A DNA stretch of 64,000 nt from Eikenella corrodens (GTDB lineage Bacteria; Pseudomonadota; Gammaproteobacteria; Burkholderiales; Neisseriaceae), in the NCBI RefSeq assembly GCF_003990355.1, contig NZ_CP034670.1, positions 1,178,001 through 1,242,000 on the forward strand, read 5' to 3'. Position numbers and translations under genes: made by a program. Below, one piece after another: positions 8,909 to 17,290 of the stretch; positions within the stretch are counted from its first letter, which is position 1; the number at the start of each line of letters is the position of its first letter. Under the pieces are notes generated by a model. It worked only from the letters and a program-made list of their open reading frames with translations, ran no database searches and was not told the origin of the DNA.

Positions 8909-8944
8909 AATGCTTTCCTTTGCGCTTGGTGGAAGAGATATTGA

Positions 8945-8985
8945 GAGGCTGCCTGAAAAGGTATAGACGGATTTTCAGGTAGCCT
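8945..8985 (-). terminator. Imperfect DUS-pair hairpin after hslR
   Basis: AGGCTGCCTGAAA at 8945-8957 is one base off the local DUS (it matches the AG-simDUS dialect) and pairs with TTTCAGGTAGCCT at 8973-8985. It sits 7 bases past the hslR stop on the minus strand. Confidence 0.55.
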
Positions 8986-8991
8986 TTGATG

Positions 8992-9402
8992 CTATTCCTG
9001 CCAGCCGCGTTTGAGTTTGTCCAGCTCCCGGCGGTCGCGTTTGGTGGGGCGGCCGTCGGGGTAGGCGGCGCTGATGCGGCTGGCCTGGTCGAGCGCTTTT
9101 TGCGCTTCGCGTTTGGCGGCGGTGGCGCTGTCTTCGGCGTAGAGGGCGCGTGCTTCGGGGGCGGGGCGGCGCTGGTGGTTGAGCGCGAGCACGGTGATTT
9201 TGTAGGGCAGGGAATTGAGCGTGAGGTCGATGGTGTCGCCCGGCTCGATGTTTTTGCTGTTCTTCACTTTCGCGCCGTTCACCAGCACACGCCCGAGCTC
9301 GATGTGTTTCTGCGCCATGCCGCGCGTTTTGAAGAAACGCGCCGCCCACAGCCATTTGTCGAGCCGCATGTGGTGTTCGTCGTGTGTGTTTTTGCCTGCC
9401 AT
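8992..9402 (-). CDS. hslR: Heat-shock protein 15, S4 RNA-binding
   Basis: A 136-residue Hsp15 protein with an S4 domain at MRLDKWLWAARFFKTRGMAQ (about residues 12-31) and a long basic C-terminal helix (KRDRRELDKLKRGWQE). Hsp15 binds 50S subunits carrying stalled nascent peptidyl-tRNA and helps recycle them. ATG at 9402 is chosen because GGAGG lies five bases upstream; a TTG at 9420 would read through that binding site. It ends at the imperfect DUS hairpin. Confidence 0.9.
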   Translation of the reverse strand: MAGKNTHDEHHMRLDKWLWAARFFKTRGMAQKHIELGRVLVNGAKVKNSKNIEPGDTIDLTLNSLPYKITVLALNHQRRPAPEARALYAEDSATAAKREAQKALDQASRISAAYPDGRPTKRDRRELDKLKRGWQE

Positions 9403-9420
9403 ATTTGCCTCCGTATTCAA

Positions 9421-9629
9421 GCAGCTATTTTATACCAAAGGCTGGGAATACGGCTAATGGAAGCGGCTGGGTTTGAATGTTGCGTGTATGCAAATGTATG
9501 CTTAATATTTTTCTTTTTATAATCAGTATATTGATTGGATTTTATTGTAGGTGTGTAGAAATATATTGCACATATAATCCATCTTGGTTATATTTGAATA
9601 CAAATGAATACAAAGAGAGGTAATTGCAT
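9421..9629. promoter_or_regulatory. AT-rich divergent promoter region
   Basis: This spacer is much richer in A and T than its surroundings. It holds a TATAAT at 9575-9580 and a direct repeat GAATACAAA (about 9597-9613) just before the ribosome binding site GAGAGG (9615-9620). It should drive the PspA-cluster genes to the right and hslR to the left. Confidence 0.5.
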
Positions 9630-10130
9630 ATGGCAGCAGCCAACCGAATTCCGATTAGCGTGCGAATATCGCAGGAAGACGCAGATTTCATTGCGGAATT
9701 AAAAATAGAAGGCGCGAATACGCCTTCGGAGAAAATCCGTGAGCTGCTTACGCAAGCGCGGCTTGCCCACAGTCAAACCCATGATTACAGCACCGCACTG
9801 GCTGCGCAGGAGCAGTTTTTTCAGGTAGCCCGCCGCGACGTGCTGCACGCCGAGAAAGAATGGGGCATCCATTCGCACATTGTGGCGCGGCTGTTCGAGC
9901 AGCTGCCCGACCTTGCCGCCACGCTGGCCGCCGACCTGCCGGAAAACGCGCAGGCAGCCGATTTGAAACAATACGAGTGCGAACTGATGCGGCGCATCGT
10001 ACGCCTTACCGACAGCATCCTGCAGCTGGCCGTTACCGGCAAAGGCGCGGCGTACGACGATACTGTATTGCAACAGCTTGAAAATACTTTGAAACTGGCG
10101 AAGATTGTGCAGCAGGCGGGCGAGGTTTGA
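9630..10130 (+). CDS. Unknown protein with ribbon-helix-helix-like N-terminus (PspA cluster)
   Basis: A 166-residue soluble protein not assigned to a known family. Residues 5-40 (RIPISVRIS, then two helices ending IRELLTQAR) look like a ribbon-helix-helix DNA-binding fold. The remainder is charged helix, probably coiled coil. ATG at 9630 is preferred to TTG at 9624 on the spacing from GAGAGG. A DUS is read in frame near residue 65 as FFQVARR. It opens the plus-strand run leading to PspA, so a regulatory role in that cluster is possible, but this is inference. Confidence 0.6.
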   Translation: MAAANRIPISVRISQEDADFIAELKIEGANTPSEKIRELLTQARLAHSQTHDYSTALAAQEQFFQVARRDVLHAEKEWGIHSHIVARLFEQLPDLAATLAADLPENAQAADLKQYECELMRRIVRLTDSILQLAVTGKGAAYDDTVLQQLENTLKLAKIVQQAGEV

Positions 10131-10157
10131 GACGTATAAAGAAAGGCTGATTGAAAA

Positions 10158-10448
10158 ATGAACATTCATAAATTGCTGCTTGCCGGCGTATTAATCCTCC
10201 CCTCCATTGCATTCGGTACGAGCGGCGGCACGCAGATGCTGACTGAGTCGCAAGCCATGCAGCTGGCCGAAAACTATGTGGTGCAGCACTACGGTGCACA
10301 AACTGCCCAAGCGCAGAAACCATATCGGGTAGAAAAAGACGGAGAGCGCTGGATTATCAGCGGTAAGCCGCCGAAAGCGTTGGGCGGCAGCTTCCGTGCA
10401 GTTATCGGCGCAAACGGCGAATTAGAAGAAATCACACATGGCAAGTAG
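10158..10448 (+). CDS. Exported YbbC/YhhH-like small protein
   Basis: A 96-residue protein with a signal peptide (about residues 1-20, ending SIAFG). The mature part resembles the YbbC/YhhH NTF2-fold family: a helix with AMQLAENYVVQHYG, then KPYRVEKDGERWIISG, a GGSFRAVIGANGELEEI strand pair and a final HGK. Some members of that family are immunity proteins, but no toxin gene is visible here. It sits 27 bases after the previous gene and 50 bases before pspA, so it is probably in one operon with it. The family call is by motif memory and is tentative. Confidence 0.6.
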   Translation: MNIHKLLLAGVLILPSIAFGTSGGTQMLTESQAMQLAENYVVQHYGAQTAQAQKPYRVEKDGERWIISGKPPKALGGSFRAVIGANGELEEITHGK

Positions 10449-10498
10449 TGCGAATCGAAGACTTAAAACCAATCATCTAAGCAGAAAGGAAATCAAAA

Positions 10499-11167
10499 AT
10501 GAGCGAAACCCTATCCCGTAGAGTCGGCCGTTTGGTGAGCGGCAGTTTTCATGCCTTGATTGACGCGGCGGAAAACCTGGCGCCCGAGGCCGTGATGAAC
10601 GAGAGCATCCGCGAAATCGAACGCGCGGTGGACGAAGTGCGTGCCGAGCTGGGCAAAGTGCTGGCGCAGAAGCATCTTGCTTCCAAGAAAATGGCCGATG
10701 AGAGCAACCGCCACGAAGCCATCGACGCCAACCTGCAAGCCGCCGTGGCGGCCGGGCGCGACGACTTGGCCGAGGCGGGCATTGCCGAGCAGATGGACAT
10801 CGAAGCGCGATTGCCCGTGTTGGAAAACACCATTGCCGACTGTGCCGCGCAGGAAAAAGAGCTTGAAGGCTTTATCGCCGCCCTGCAGGCGAAAAAGCGC
10901 GAGATGCAGCAGCAGTTGCAAGACTGGCGCACCGCACAGCAAAACGCAGGCGCGGGCAAAGCATCGGGCGGCAGCGACCTGAGCCGCATCGCCCGTAATG
11001 CCGAAAAAAGCGGCAACGCCTTCGACCGCGTGATGGGCAGGCAAAACGCCGTCCACAGCAGCACCGATGCGGCGCAGTTGGCCAAGCTGAAAGAACTGGA
11101 AGATTTGAGCCGCAACAACCGCATCGCCGAAAGGCTGGCTGCGTTGAAAGCCAACAGCAAAGAGTGA
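10499..11167 (+). CDS. pspA: PspA/IM30 family membrane-stress protein
   Basis: A 222-residue, almost fully helical protein of the PspA/IM30/Vipp1 (ESCRT-III-like) family. It binds stressed inner membrane from the cytoplasm and forms oligomeric scaffolds. The N-terminal amphipathic region and first hairpin begin SRRVGRLVSGSFHALIDAAE. The long charged coiled coil covers about residues 35-150, and the C-terminal helix RNNRIAERLAALKA is typical. ATG at 10499 has AGAAAGGA upstream. No pspF, pspB or pspC is present. The neighbours instead include a YqiJ-type protein and, further on, a flotillin, the PspA-YqiJ-SPFH association known from comparative genomics. Confidence 0.88.
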   Translation: MSETLSRRVGRLVSGSFHALIDAAENLAPEAVMNESIREIERAVDEVRAELGKVLAQKHLASKKMADESNRHEAIDANLQAAVAAGRDDLAEAGIAEQMDIEARLPVLENTIADCAAQEKELEGFIAALQAKKREMQQQLQDWRTAQQNAGAGKASGGSDLSRIARNAEKSGNAFDRVMGRQNAVHSSTDAAQLAKLKELEDLSRNNRIAERLAALKANSKE

Positions 11168-11174
11168 GCGTATA

Positions 11175-11216
11175 TTTCAGGTAGCCTTCCTAATGCCTCG
11201 AGAAGGCTACCTGAAA
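11175..11216. terminator. Inverted DUS pair after pspA
   Basis: TTTCAGGTAGCCT and AGGCTACCTGAAA face each other across 17 bases, starting 7 bases past the pspA stop. It can form a hairpin but lacks a clear T-run on the plus strand, so termination may be partial. Confidence 0.5.
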
Positions 11217-11279
11217 GAGAAATTTCCTGCTAAGCAGGCCGTTTGAAAAACCCCGCTTATTCCCACCCAAGGAGAGCCC

Positions 11280-11507
11280 ATGATATACGCCATTGCCGCC
11301 GCGCTCGTTACCGCCGCGCTGCTTTACACCCTGCTGTTTGAAGACTGGGACGAATTTGCCGAATGCGTGAAATTCTATTTAACCCCCGACATCATCAGCC
11401 TGTTTCGGGGCAAGTTTTGGGAAGACTACTGGGCGGAAACCAAACTCGCGCTGTGGCTGGGTATCAGCGCCCTGGTCGGCATGCTGGTTTATATTAATTT
11501 CAGCTAA
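11280..11507 (+). CDS. Small two-helix membrane protein (PspA cluster)
   Basis: A 75-residue protein with hydrophobic helices at about residues 3-19 and 55-73 and an acidic middle (FEDWDEFAECVKFYLTPD). I do not recognise a named family. ATG at 11280 is preceded by AAGGAGAG, a strong ribosome binding site. It lies between pspA and another small membrane protein, so it may be a membrane partner for PspA in place of the absent PspB/PspC. That role is inferred from position only. Confidence 0.7.
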   Translation: MIYAIAAALVTAALLYTLLFEDWDEFAECVKFYLTPDIISLFRGKFWEDYWAETKLALWLGISALVGMLVYINFS

Positions 11508-11554
11508 TGGGCGAACACAGTTTTCAGGTAGCCCGAAACCATAAAGGAAACAAG

Positions 11555-11854
11555 ATGAAGCAGGCATACGATAAATTGGATACTCAAGCCAAACTCAAAC
11601 ACATCGGTATCCTCGCCGCCATCTGGCTGCTGATTCCCGCGCTGTGGACGGCCATGGGCAACGCCGGCGGCACGATGTCTTACGGCATCGCCCGCGTGGC
11701 CATGTTCACTATCTTCTGGACGATTCTCGCCGCCGTGTATTCGTTGGTGTCGTTTGTGCAAACCCTGCTCGGCAAGCCCAGCCCGTCGTGGCCGAAAATC
11801 CTGCTGCCCGCGCTCGGCCTGTGGTTATTCCTTTGCGCTTATGCCTATCTTTGA
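11555..11854 (+). CDS. Small three-helix membrane protein (PspA cluster)
   Basis: A 99-residue inner-membrane protein with three hydrophobic segments (about residues 17-33, 45-66 and 77-97). No family is recognised. ATG at 11555 follows AAAGGAAA; the reading frame upstream to 11507 runs through a DUS and is not thought to be translated. It is in line with the preceding small membrane gene, with a 47-base gap holding a DUS. Confidence 0.65.
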   Translation: MKQAYDKLDTQAKLKHIGILAAIWLLIPALWTAMGNAGGTMSYGIARVAMFTIFWTILAAVYSLVSFVQTLLGKPSPSWPKILLPALGLWLFLCAYAYL

Positions 11855-11971
11855 GCTACGCATTGGTTTTGCAGAAACCCGCTTCGTTCGTTTTCAGGTA
11901 GCCTTTCCCAGGCCGTATGGGCTACCTGAAAAAACAAACCTTCAATAATCAACAGTATCGGAAATGAAAAC

Positions 11972-12880
11972 ATGAGAAACAACGGGCGTGTGAAAAAAGA
12001 GAAAAGCGTCGGCACCGTGCCGGTGGTGTTGGGCGTGCTGGTGCTCGGCACGGTATTGTGGGCGGTGGCCGGGAATGCCGGTGTGCCTGTGCCGGGCTGG
12101 CGGAGCGAAGTGGGCAAACCTTCGCCTATGCTGCTGTTGAAAGCCCGTATGGGCAGCGTGGACGCGCAATACGAAGCCGGCCGCCTCTATATGCGCGGTA
12201 ACCGTTGGAAAGAAGCCGTGCCGTGGTATGAAAAAGCCGCCGCGCAAGGTCATGCCAAAGCGCAAAACAACCTCGGCGTAGCCTATTCCGAAGGGCGCGG
12301 CGTGGCGGTGGATAAAGAGAAGGCCTGCCGGCTATTCGAGCAGGCGCACAAACAGCTCAACAGCCGTGACAGCCTGGAAAACGTGGCGCTTTGCAACGAT
12401 CAAACCGGCAAAACGCAAAATGCTTTCGAGAGCTACCTTTCCGCCGCCGAGCAGGGCAGCCCCAGCGCCATGCGGCTGGTAGGGCAGATGTACGATTCCG
12501 GCGAGGGCACGGCGCAGAGCTACGAATGGGCGGTGTATTGGTATCGCCAGGCCGTGCTGAAGAACGATGCGCAGGCCATGTATCTTCTGGCCTCCAAATA
12601 CGCGCAATACCAAGGCGTGCCCAAGCACGAGCCCTTCAATGCCTTTGGTGCCTATCTGCTGCTCCAAAGCGCCCGGGTGTACCAAACGCCGGAAGATGCC
12701 CAAGCTTTGGCCGGGATGGGCATAGACGAAAAAATCCGCGCCTTCGAGCGGGCAATGCCTGCCGATCTGCGTGCCAAGGTCGCCCATGTGGACGTGCTCA
12801 TCCGCCGCGAAGGGACAAAAAGCGTGCTGGACAGCATAGACAACCTCATCCCCTACCAAGTGCCGCAAACCCGGCCTTAA
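11972..12880 (+). CDS. Sel1-repeat protein with membrane anchor
   Basis: A 302-residue protein with one N-terminal helix (about residues 12-32) that anchors or exports it, followed by Sel1-like TPR repeats. Repeats are recognisable as GSVDAQYEAGRLYMRGN, GHAKAQNNLGVAYSEGRG, GSPSAMRLVGQMYDSGEG and NDAQAMYLLASKYAQY. Such repeats bind proteins and are common in envelope stress and secretion adaptors. It sits in the PspA-YqiJ run. Its partner is unknown. Confidence 0.85.
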   Translation: MRNNGRVKKEKSVGTVPVVLGVLVLGTVLWAVAGNAGVPVPGWRSEVGKPSPMLLLKARMGSVDAQYEAGRLYMRGNRWKEAVPWYEKAAAQGHAKAQNNLGVAYSEGRGVAVDKEKACRLFEQAHKQLNSRDSLENVALCNDQTGKTQNAFESYLSAAEQGSPSAMRLVGQMYDSGEGTAQSYEWAVYWYRQAVLKNDAQAMYLLASKYAQYQGVPKHEPFNAFGAYLLLQSARVYQTPEDAQALAGMGIDEKIRAFERAMPADLRAKVAHVDVLIRREGTKSVLDSIDNLIPYQVPQTRP

Positions 12881-12886
12881 ATGAAA

Positions 12887-12937
12887 AGGCTACCTGAAAA
12901 CTTTTGTTAAGTGAAAACCTATATTTTCAGGTAGCCT
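12887..12937 (+). terminator. Inverted DUS pair after the Sel1-repeat gene
   Basis: DUS copies at 12887-12899 and 12925-12937 face each other across 25 bases, directly after the stop at 12880. A hairpin is possible, but the loop is long and no T-run follows. Confidence 0.4.
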
Positions 12938-12967
12938 GCTATTCACCCATAACCAAAGGCGAAACTC

Positions 12968-13666
12968 ATGCCCGTCAACGAATTCAACCAACCCATAGGC
13001 GAAAGCCTGCCCGGCCACACGCCCGGCGAGCGCCCGTCTGCCGCACTGCTCTCCGGCCGCTACTGCCGTTTGGAAAAACTTTCCGCCGCGCGGCACGGCG
13101 CGGATCTGTATGCCGTGTACGGCCCTGATTCGCCATTGCAAAATTGGACCTATCTTTCGCTCAACCCCGTGGCGGGCGTTGCCGAACTGGACGCGCTGCT
13201 GCAACGGCTGGAGCAATCGGCCGACCCGTATTACTTCGCCATCATCGACCAGGCCGACAGCCGGGCGGTCGGCACCATGGCGCTGCAACGCGCGGATACC
13301 GCCAACCGCGTAATCGAGGTGGGCTGGGTGATTTATTCCGAACGGCTCAAGCGCAGCCGCATCGCCACCGAAGCGCAGTTTTTGCTGGCGCAATATGTGT
13401 TTGAAACCCTGCGCTACCGCCGCTACGAATGGAAGTGCGATGTGCTGAACCAAGCCTCGCGCCGCGCCGCCGAGCGATTGGGCTTCCGTTTCGAAGGCAT
13501 TTTCCGGCAGGAGGTGGTGTATAAAGGCCGCAACCGCGACACCGCCTGGTTTGCCATGCTGGATGCAGACTGGCCGCAGGTGAAGCAGCGGATGCAGCGC
13601 TGGCTGGCCGAAGGGAATTTTGACGAACAGGGGCGGCAGCGTGTGCCATTGCGAGAGATTAAATGA
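12968..13666 (+). CDS. GNAT-family N-acetyltransferase (RimJ/RimL type)
   Basis: A 232-residue acetyltransferase of the RimL-like group. The acetyl-CoA-binding region follows the IEVGWVIYSERLKRSRIATEA segment (about residues 115-135), and the C-terminal ASRRAAERLGFRFEGIFRQ motif is characteristic of proteins that modify N-terminal or small-molecule amines. The substrate is unknown. ATG at 12968 follows AAAGGCG. It lies within the PspA-YqiJ run but is bounded by DUS pairs on both sides, so it may be a separate unit. Confidence 0.87.
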   Translation: MPVNEFNQPIGESLPGHTPGERPSAALLSGRYCRLEKLSAARHGADLYAVYGPDSPLQNWTYLSLNPVAGVAELDALLQRLEQSADPYYFAIIDQADSRAVGTMALQRADTANRVIEVGWVIYSERLKRSRIATEAQFLLAQYVFETLRYRRYEWKCDVLNQASRRAAERLGFRFEGIFRQEVVYKGRNRDTAWFAMLDADWPQVKQRMQRWLAEGNFDEQGRQRVPLREIK

Positions 13667-13760
13667 AATAGAAATATGGTTTCAGGTAGCCTCTTTCCTC
13701 CACCTTAAGGCTACCTGAAAGCGAAACCCGATTAACCGACAACCCGTGAAAGATCCCGCC

Positions 13761-14429
13761 ATGTGGAATTTAATCAATGCCCCCGAAACCGAAATTTTCG
13801 GCATCGCCATCGCCCTGATGTTGATGCTCGGCCTCTTAGAGTTGCTCTCGCTTTTGGCAGGCGGCTTCACTGACTGGCTTGATAACCTGTTGCCCGATAG
13901 CCTGGTGGAAGCGGATTTGGATGGCGATTTGCACGGCGGTATCGAAGGCGCGGGCGCGTTGGTGCGCTTTTTGGATTGGCTGTATGTGGGGCGCGTGCCG
14001 CTGATGATGTTGCTGGTGGTGTTTCTCGCCGTGTTCGGGCTTGCGGGCTATGTGCTGCAATCCGTGTGCGCCGGGCTGTTTGGCGGCTACCTGAACGCTT
14101 GGCTGGCGGCGGCTGCGGCGCTGTTTCTCACGCTGCCCCTGGTGCGCCTTACGGCGGGCGGACTCTACAAAATCATGCCCAAAGACGAAACCACCGCCGT
14201 TTCGCAAGACAGCCTGATCGGGCGCGTGGGCACGGTGGTGCTGGGCGAGGCGCGGCCTGGCAGCCCGGCGCAGGTGCGGGTGAAAGACGGCTACGGGCAG
14301 CAGCATTATGTGATGGCCGAGCCTGACGGCGAAGGCGTGCTGAAACAGGGCGAGGCGGTGCTTTTGGTGTCGCTGGAGGGGAATACGTTTAAGGCGATTT
14401 TGAATCCGAGCGGGAGTTTGGTGGATTAA
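13761..14429 (+). CDS. yqiJ: YqiJ-type OB-fold membrane protein
   Basis: A 222-residue inner-membrane protein of the YqiJ/YuaF (DUF1449) group. There are about three hydrophobic helices (about residues 12-35, 75-100 and 110-130), followed by a cytoplasmic OB-fold. The signature is DSLIGRVGTVVLGEARPGSPAQ (about residues 153-174) and QQHYVMAEP. In E. coli and Bacillus such proteins are encoded next to a flotillin and act with it in membrane microdomains. The start is uncertain: a GTG at 13746 is also possible. It precedes the three paralogous membrane genes; the flotillin is at 22224. Confidence 0.82.
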   Translation: MWNLINAPETEIFGIAIALMLMLGLLELLSLLAGGFTDWLDNLLPDSLVEADLDGDLHGGIEGAGALVRFLDWLYVGRVPLMMLLVVFLAVFGLAGYVLQSVCAGLFGGYLNAWLAAAAALFLTLPLVRLTAGGLYKIMPKDETTAVSQDSLIGRVGTVVLGEARPGSPAQVRVKDGYGQQHYVMAEPDGEGVLKQGEAVLLVSLEGNTFKAILNPSGSLVD

Positions 14430-14489
14430 GGCTACCTGAAAGCGGAGCTTCAACGGAGTTAAAGCGGCAAGCTAAATAGGAGAGACAAC

Positions 14490-15005
14490 ATGGCTCATAC
14501 CATGCCAAATTTACCACCCAGAGCCGAGCCTTCCAGCCGGCACGATACGGAGCTGGTGTTCCGGCAGTTGGGTTTGCTGACGGCGGCATCGTTGGCGTGG
14601 CTGCTGATGGCCTGCTCTTGTCTGACGGGGTCGGCGAATACCGCGCTGCGGATGCAACAGATTAGCGGTTTGCTGCTGAGCGGTTTTTTCTTGAGCCGGT
14701 TTTGGCAGCAGCAGCGCAAAATTCGTTACCGCGCGGCGGAGGATTACCTGCTGGTATATGCCGTGTCGCTGCGCGGCTGGCGGTTGGTAGCTCGTTATCC
14801 TTTGGACGGATTTGCCGGGCTGTATCGCAGCGGCAAGGGCTCGATTGCCGAAGTGTGGCTGGCGGGCAAAAATGGCGGGCAGGATGTGCTGCTGGACAGG
14901 ATATTTTTAGGCACGGGTGCGCTGCAGAAACGCTTTGCGGCCGGTTTGGCAGATTTGAGCCAAGCCACCGGGCTGCCTGTGCTGGAATCCGGTAAGGCTA
15001 CCTGA
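14490..15005 (+). CDS. Type A module membrane protein (unknown family)
   Basis: A 171-residue protein with two hydrophobic helices (about residues 28-50 and 58-72) followed by a 95-residue cytoplasmic domain, probably beta-rich and perhaps PH-like. The domain has IRYRAAEDYLLVY, YPLDGFAGLYR, EVWLAGKNGG and a final ATGLPVLE. The same pattern forms the C-terminal half of the next gene. ATG at 14490 follows GGAGAGA. The stop codon is supplied by a DUS, which reads AAG GCT ACC TGA. No named family is recognised. Confidence 0.75.
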   Translation: MAHTMPNLPPRAEPSSRHDTELVFRQLGLLTAASLAWLLMACSCLTGSANTALRMQQISGLLLSGFFLSRFWQQQRKIRYRAAEDYLLVYAVSLRGWRLVARYPLDGFAGLYRSGKGSIAEVWLAGKNGGQDVLLDRIFLGTGALQKRFAAGLADLSQATGLPVLESGKAT

Positions 15006-15087
15006 AAATAACAGCCGAATTTCTGCAGTGTCCAAAACAGATGCCGCAACATTTTCAGGTAGCCTGCCGTATATTAAAGAGGAAACC

Positions 15088-16509
15088 ATGCAACAGAATA
15101 AAAGCAAAATTGTGATGCTGTATCCGGCTGCATCTAAGGATTTGATGCTGGAAATCGGCGTGGTCTGCGCAGGGGTATTGCTGCCGCTGATTATCGGGCT
15201 GGATACGCTGTCGGACATTTCCGGCGACGGGGTGGGCACGGCGCTTCGTTTGGCAATGGTGCTGCTGTTTTTCGGCGGGGCGGCGCTGGTTGGTTTCCTG
15301 TATTGGCGCATGTTCACGGCGCGGGACTTTCTGCGGTTGGACACGGAACGCGGCGTGCTGCTGCACGGTCGCTGGCGTTGGGGCTGGCAGGCGCAGCGGG
15401 AGTATCCGCTCTCGATGTTTGCGGCGGTGGCTGCGGAGAAGGTGCGGGACGATTACCGCGGCTACTACGGGCGCTTGTGGCTGGAATCGGCAAACGGGCA
15501 AAATGATTTGCTGCTGGAGGAAAATTTCCTGCCGCACAAAAATTCGCTGCAAGGCTTGGACGATATCCAAAGCCATATTGCCCGCACTACGGGTTTGGCC
15601 AACCGCCCTGTCATCAACACGGAAATCTGCGCGCAAGAAGAAACGGCGGCCAATCCGGCGCAGTTGCAGCCCTTGCGGGTGAAAACGCTGCCTGCGTGGC
15701 GGCAGGCGGTGAATCTGGCGGCGGCCGGGTTGTGGACTTGGCTGGTGGTCTGGTTGCTGCGTTTGGCGGCGGATTGGCAAAGCGGCGGCCTGCCCAAGCC
15801 GCTGTATTTCGGCGCGGGGCTGCTGGCGCTCGGGCTGTTGGCGGTGGCGGTGTCGGAAGTGCGCGGGGTGTTTCGTGCGTGGCGCGGCCGGAAAACGGCG
15901 CAAACACAAACTGCTTGGCGGCAGCCCTCGGAAATCAAAGCCGCGCTGGCGGCAGCACGGCAGGCGGAACACGAGCCGCAGCCGAAGCTGCCGGAACGTG
16001 CCGCGCCGAAGCTTGCGGACGGGGCGGAGTTTGCCGTGTATTCGGTCGGCACTTTGCTCTCGCGCCTGCTGTTCCTGCTGTTTGCGTTTGGGATGGTGTG
16101 GGTCGGGGGAGGGGTCGGCTGGCGGCTGTTTTGGCTGGTGGCGCTGCTGTTTATCGCCGGGCGGCTGGCGCACCGTTGGCATACTTTGCGCAAAGTACGC
16201 TACAGCGTGCCGGGAGACGAATTGATTGTGTACCGCCTGCACAGTTTCAAGTGGCTACCTGAAAAACGCTATGCGCTATCGGAGTTTTGCGGTATTTACA
16301 GCCGCGTGCGGTGCAACGGCGTGAGCGTGGATTTGAGCGAAATCTGGCTGGCAGGCAAGGCGGGCGGCAAAAACGTGCGGCTGATGGAAGCGGATTTTCT
16401 GTTGCGCAACAACCGGCAGACGGCGGAGATAGCGGCCAAACAAATTAGCCGAGCCACCGGGCTGCCGCTGCTGGAGTATGTGAGTGAAGACAGGGAAGGG
16501 GCTACCTGA
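15088..16509 (+). CDS. Fused type B + type A membrane protein (unknown family)
   Basis: A 473-residue protein made of two related halves. The N-terminal half (about 1-180) is type B: MLYP start, two helices, FLRLDTERGVLLHG, WRWGW, EYPLSMFAAV. After two more helices and a charged linker (about 285-315), the C-terminal half (about 320-473) is type A: two helices, RKVRYSVPGDELIVYR, YALSEFCGIYS, EIWLAGKAGG and ATGLPLLEY. It matches the genes on its right (B) and left (A), so it looks like a fusion of tandem duplicates. ATG at 15088 follows AAAGAGGA. The stop is again inside a DUS (GGG GCT ACC TGA). Confidence 0.75.
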   Translation: MQQNKSKIVMLYPAASKDLMLEIGVVCAGVLLPLIIGLDTLSDISGDGVGTALRLAMVLLFFGGAALVGFLYWRMFTARDFLRLDTERGVLLHGRWRWGWQAQREYPLSMFAAVAAEKVRDDYRGYYGRLWLESANGQNDLLLEENFLPHKNSLQGLDDIQSHIARTTGLANRPVINTEICAQEETAANPAQLQPLRVKTLPAWRQAVNLAAAGLWTWLVVWLLRLAADWQSGGLPKPLYFGAGLLALGLLAVAVSEVRGVFRAWRGRKTAQTQTAWRQPSEIKAALAAARQAEHEPQPKLPERAAPKLADGAEFAVYSVGTLLSRLLFLLFAFGMVWVGGGVGWRLFWLVALLFIAGRLAHRWHTLRKVRYSVPGDELIVYRLHSFKWLPEKRYALSEFCGIYSRVRCNGVSVDLSEIWLAGKAGGKNVRLMEADFLLRNNRQTAEIAAKQISRATGLPLLEYVSEDREGAT

Positions 16510-16545
16510 AAATATCGGTTTCGGGTGAGGTGGGAGAAAGAGGAA

Positions 16546-17100
16546 ATGACAGAGAAGAGCGGAAAAGTGATTTGGCTTTATCCGTATTCTGCTGCGGAAT
16601 GCTGGCTGAAGGGGGTACTGGTGTGGGGGGTGGCTTTGTTGTTGGGTTGTCCTGCCGTGTGGCTGCTGGTGCCGGGTTTGCTGCGGCCGGGGCAGGCGTG
16701 GCAGGGCAAGTTGGTTGGTGGGGTGCTGCTGTTGCTGTGCGGGATATTGGCGTGGAAGCTGCTGGAGCGGTGGTGGCGGGAGCTGACTGCCGAGAAGATT
16801 CTGCGTTTGGATGTGGTGCGTGGGGTATTGCTGCACGGCTATTGGCGTTGGGGCTGGCGGGAGTTGTCGGAGTATCCGATTTCGGCTTTTGCTGCGGTGT
16901 CGGGGGAGCGGATACACAACGTTTCTTTGGGCTGGGGCAGCTATGAGCGGTTGTGGTTGGCGGGGGCGGATGGGCAGCATGATTTGATGATTGCGGAATG
17001 CGCTGCATCGAGGGGATTGAATAAGCTGGAGGCGGTGCAATACAAAATTTCCCGCTACACCGGATTGCCGCGTGTTCCGATTGGGAGTAGGGAGAGATAG
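16546..17100 (+). CDS. Type B module membrane protein (unknown family)
   Basis: A 184-residue protein with two hydrophobic helices (about residues 22-45 and 55-75) and a cytoplasmic domain. It shares with the N-terminal half of the preceding gene VIWLYP near the start, ILRLDVVRGVLLHG, WRWGW, EYPISAFAAVSGE and a final YTGLP. ATG at 16546 is preferred to a GTG at 16525 because GAGAAAGAGG lies in front. Function is unknown; membership in the YqiJ-adjacent array suggests a membrane-organising or stress role. Confidence 0.72.
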   Translation: MTEKSGKVIWLYPYSAAECWLKGVLVWGVALLLGCPAVWLLVPGLLRPGQAWQGKLVGGVLLLLCGILAWKLLERWWRELTAEKILRLDVVRGVLLHGYWRWGWRELSEYPISAFAAVSGERIHNVSLGWGSYERLWLAGADGQHDLMIAECAASRGLNKLEAVQYKISRYTGLPRVPIGSRER

Positions 17101-17290
17101 GGGTTTTAAGTAGCCTTTCTTTTTTCAGGTAGCCTATCTGGTTCGGGCTACCTGAAAAAAGGAAATGGCAAACCCTGCATGGGGAAAGGCTTGCTTGCCT
17201 TGTGCGGTTATGTGTATGGGTTTTCGGTTTTCAGGTAGCCTTTAGCGGCTGCTTGGTTGGCAAATATGTGTTCTTTAACAATCCGGTATT

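Noticed and set aside
10158..10448. Toxin-immunity pair with the neighbouring 9630 gene
   Set aside because: The YbbC-like fold includes immunity proteins, but the neighbour has no toxin domain or secretion marker and both genes adjoin pspA.
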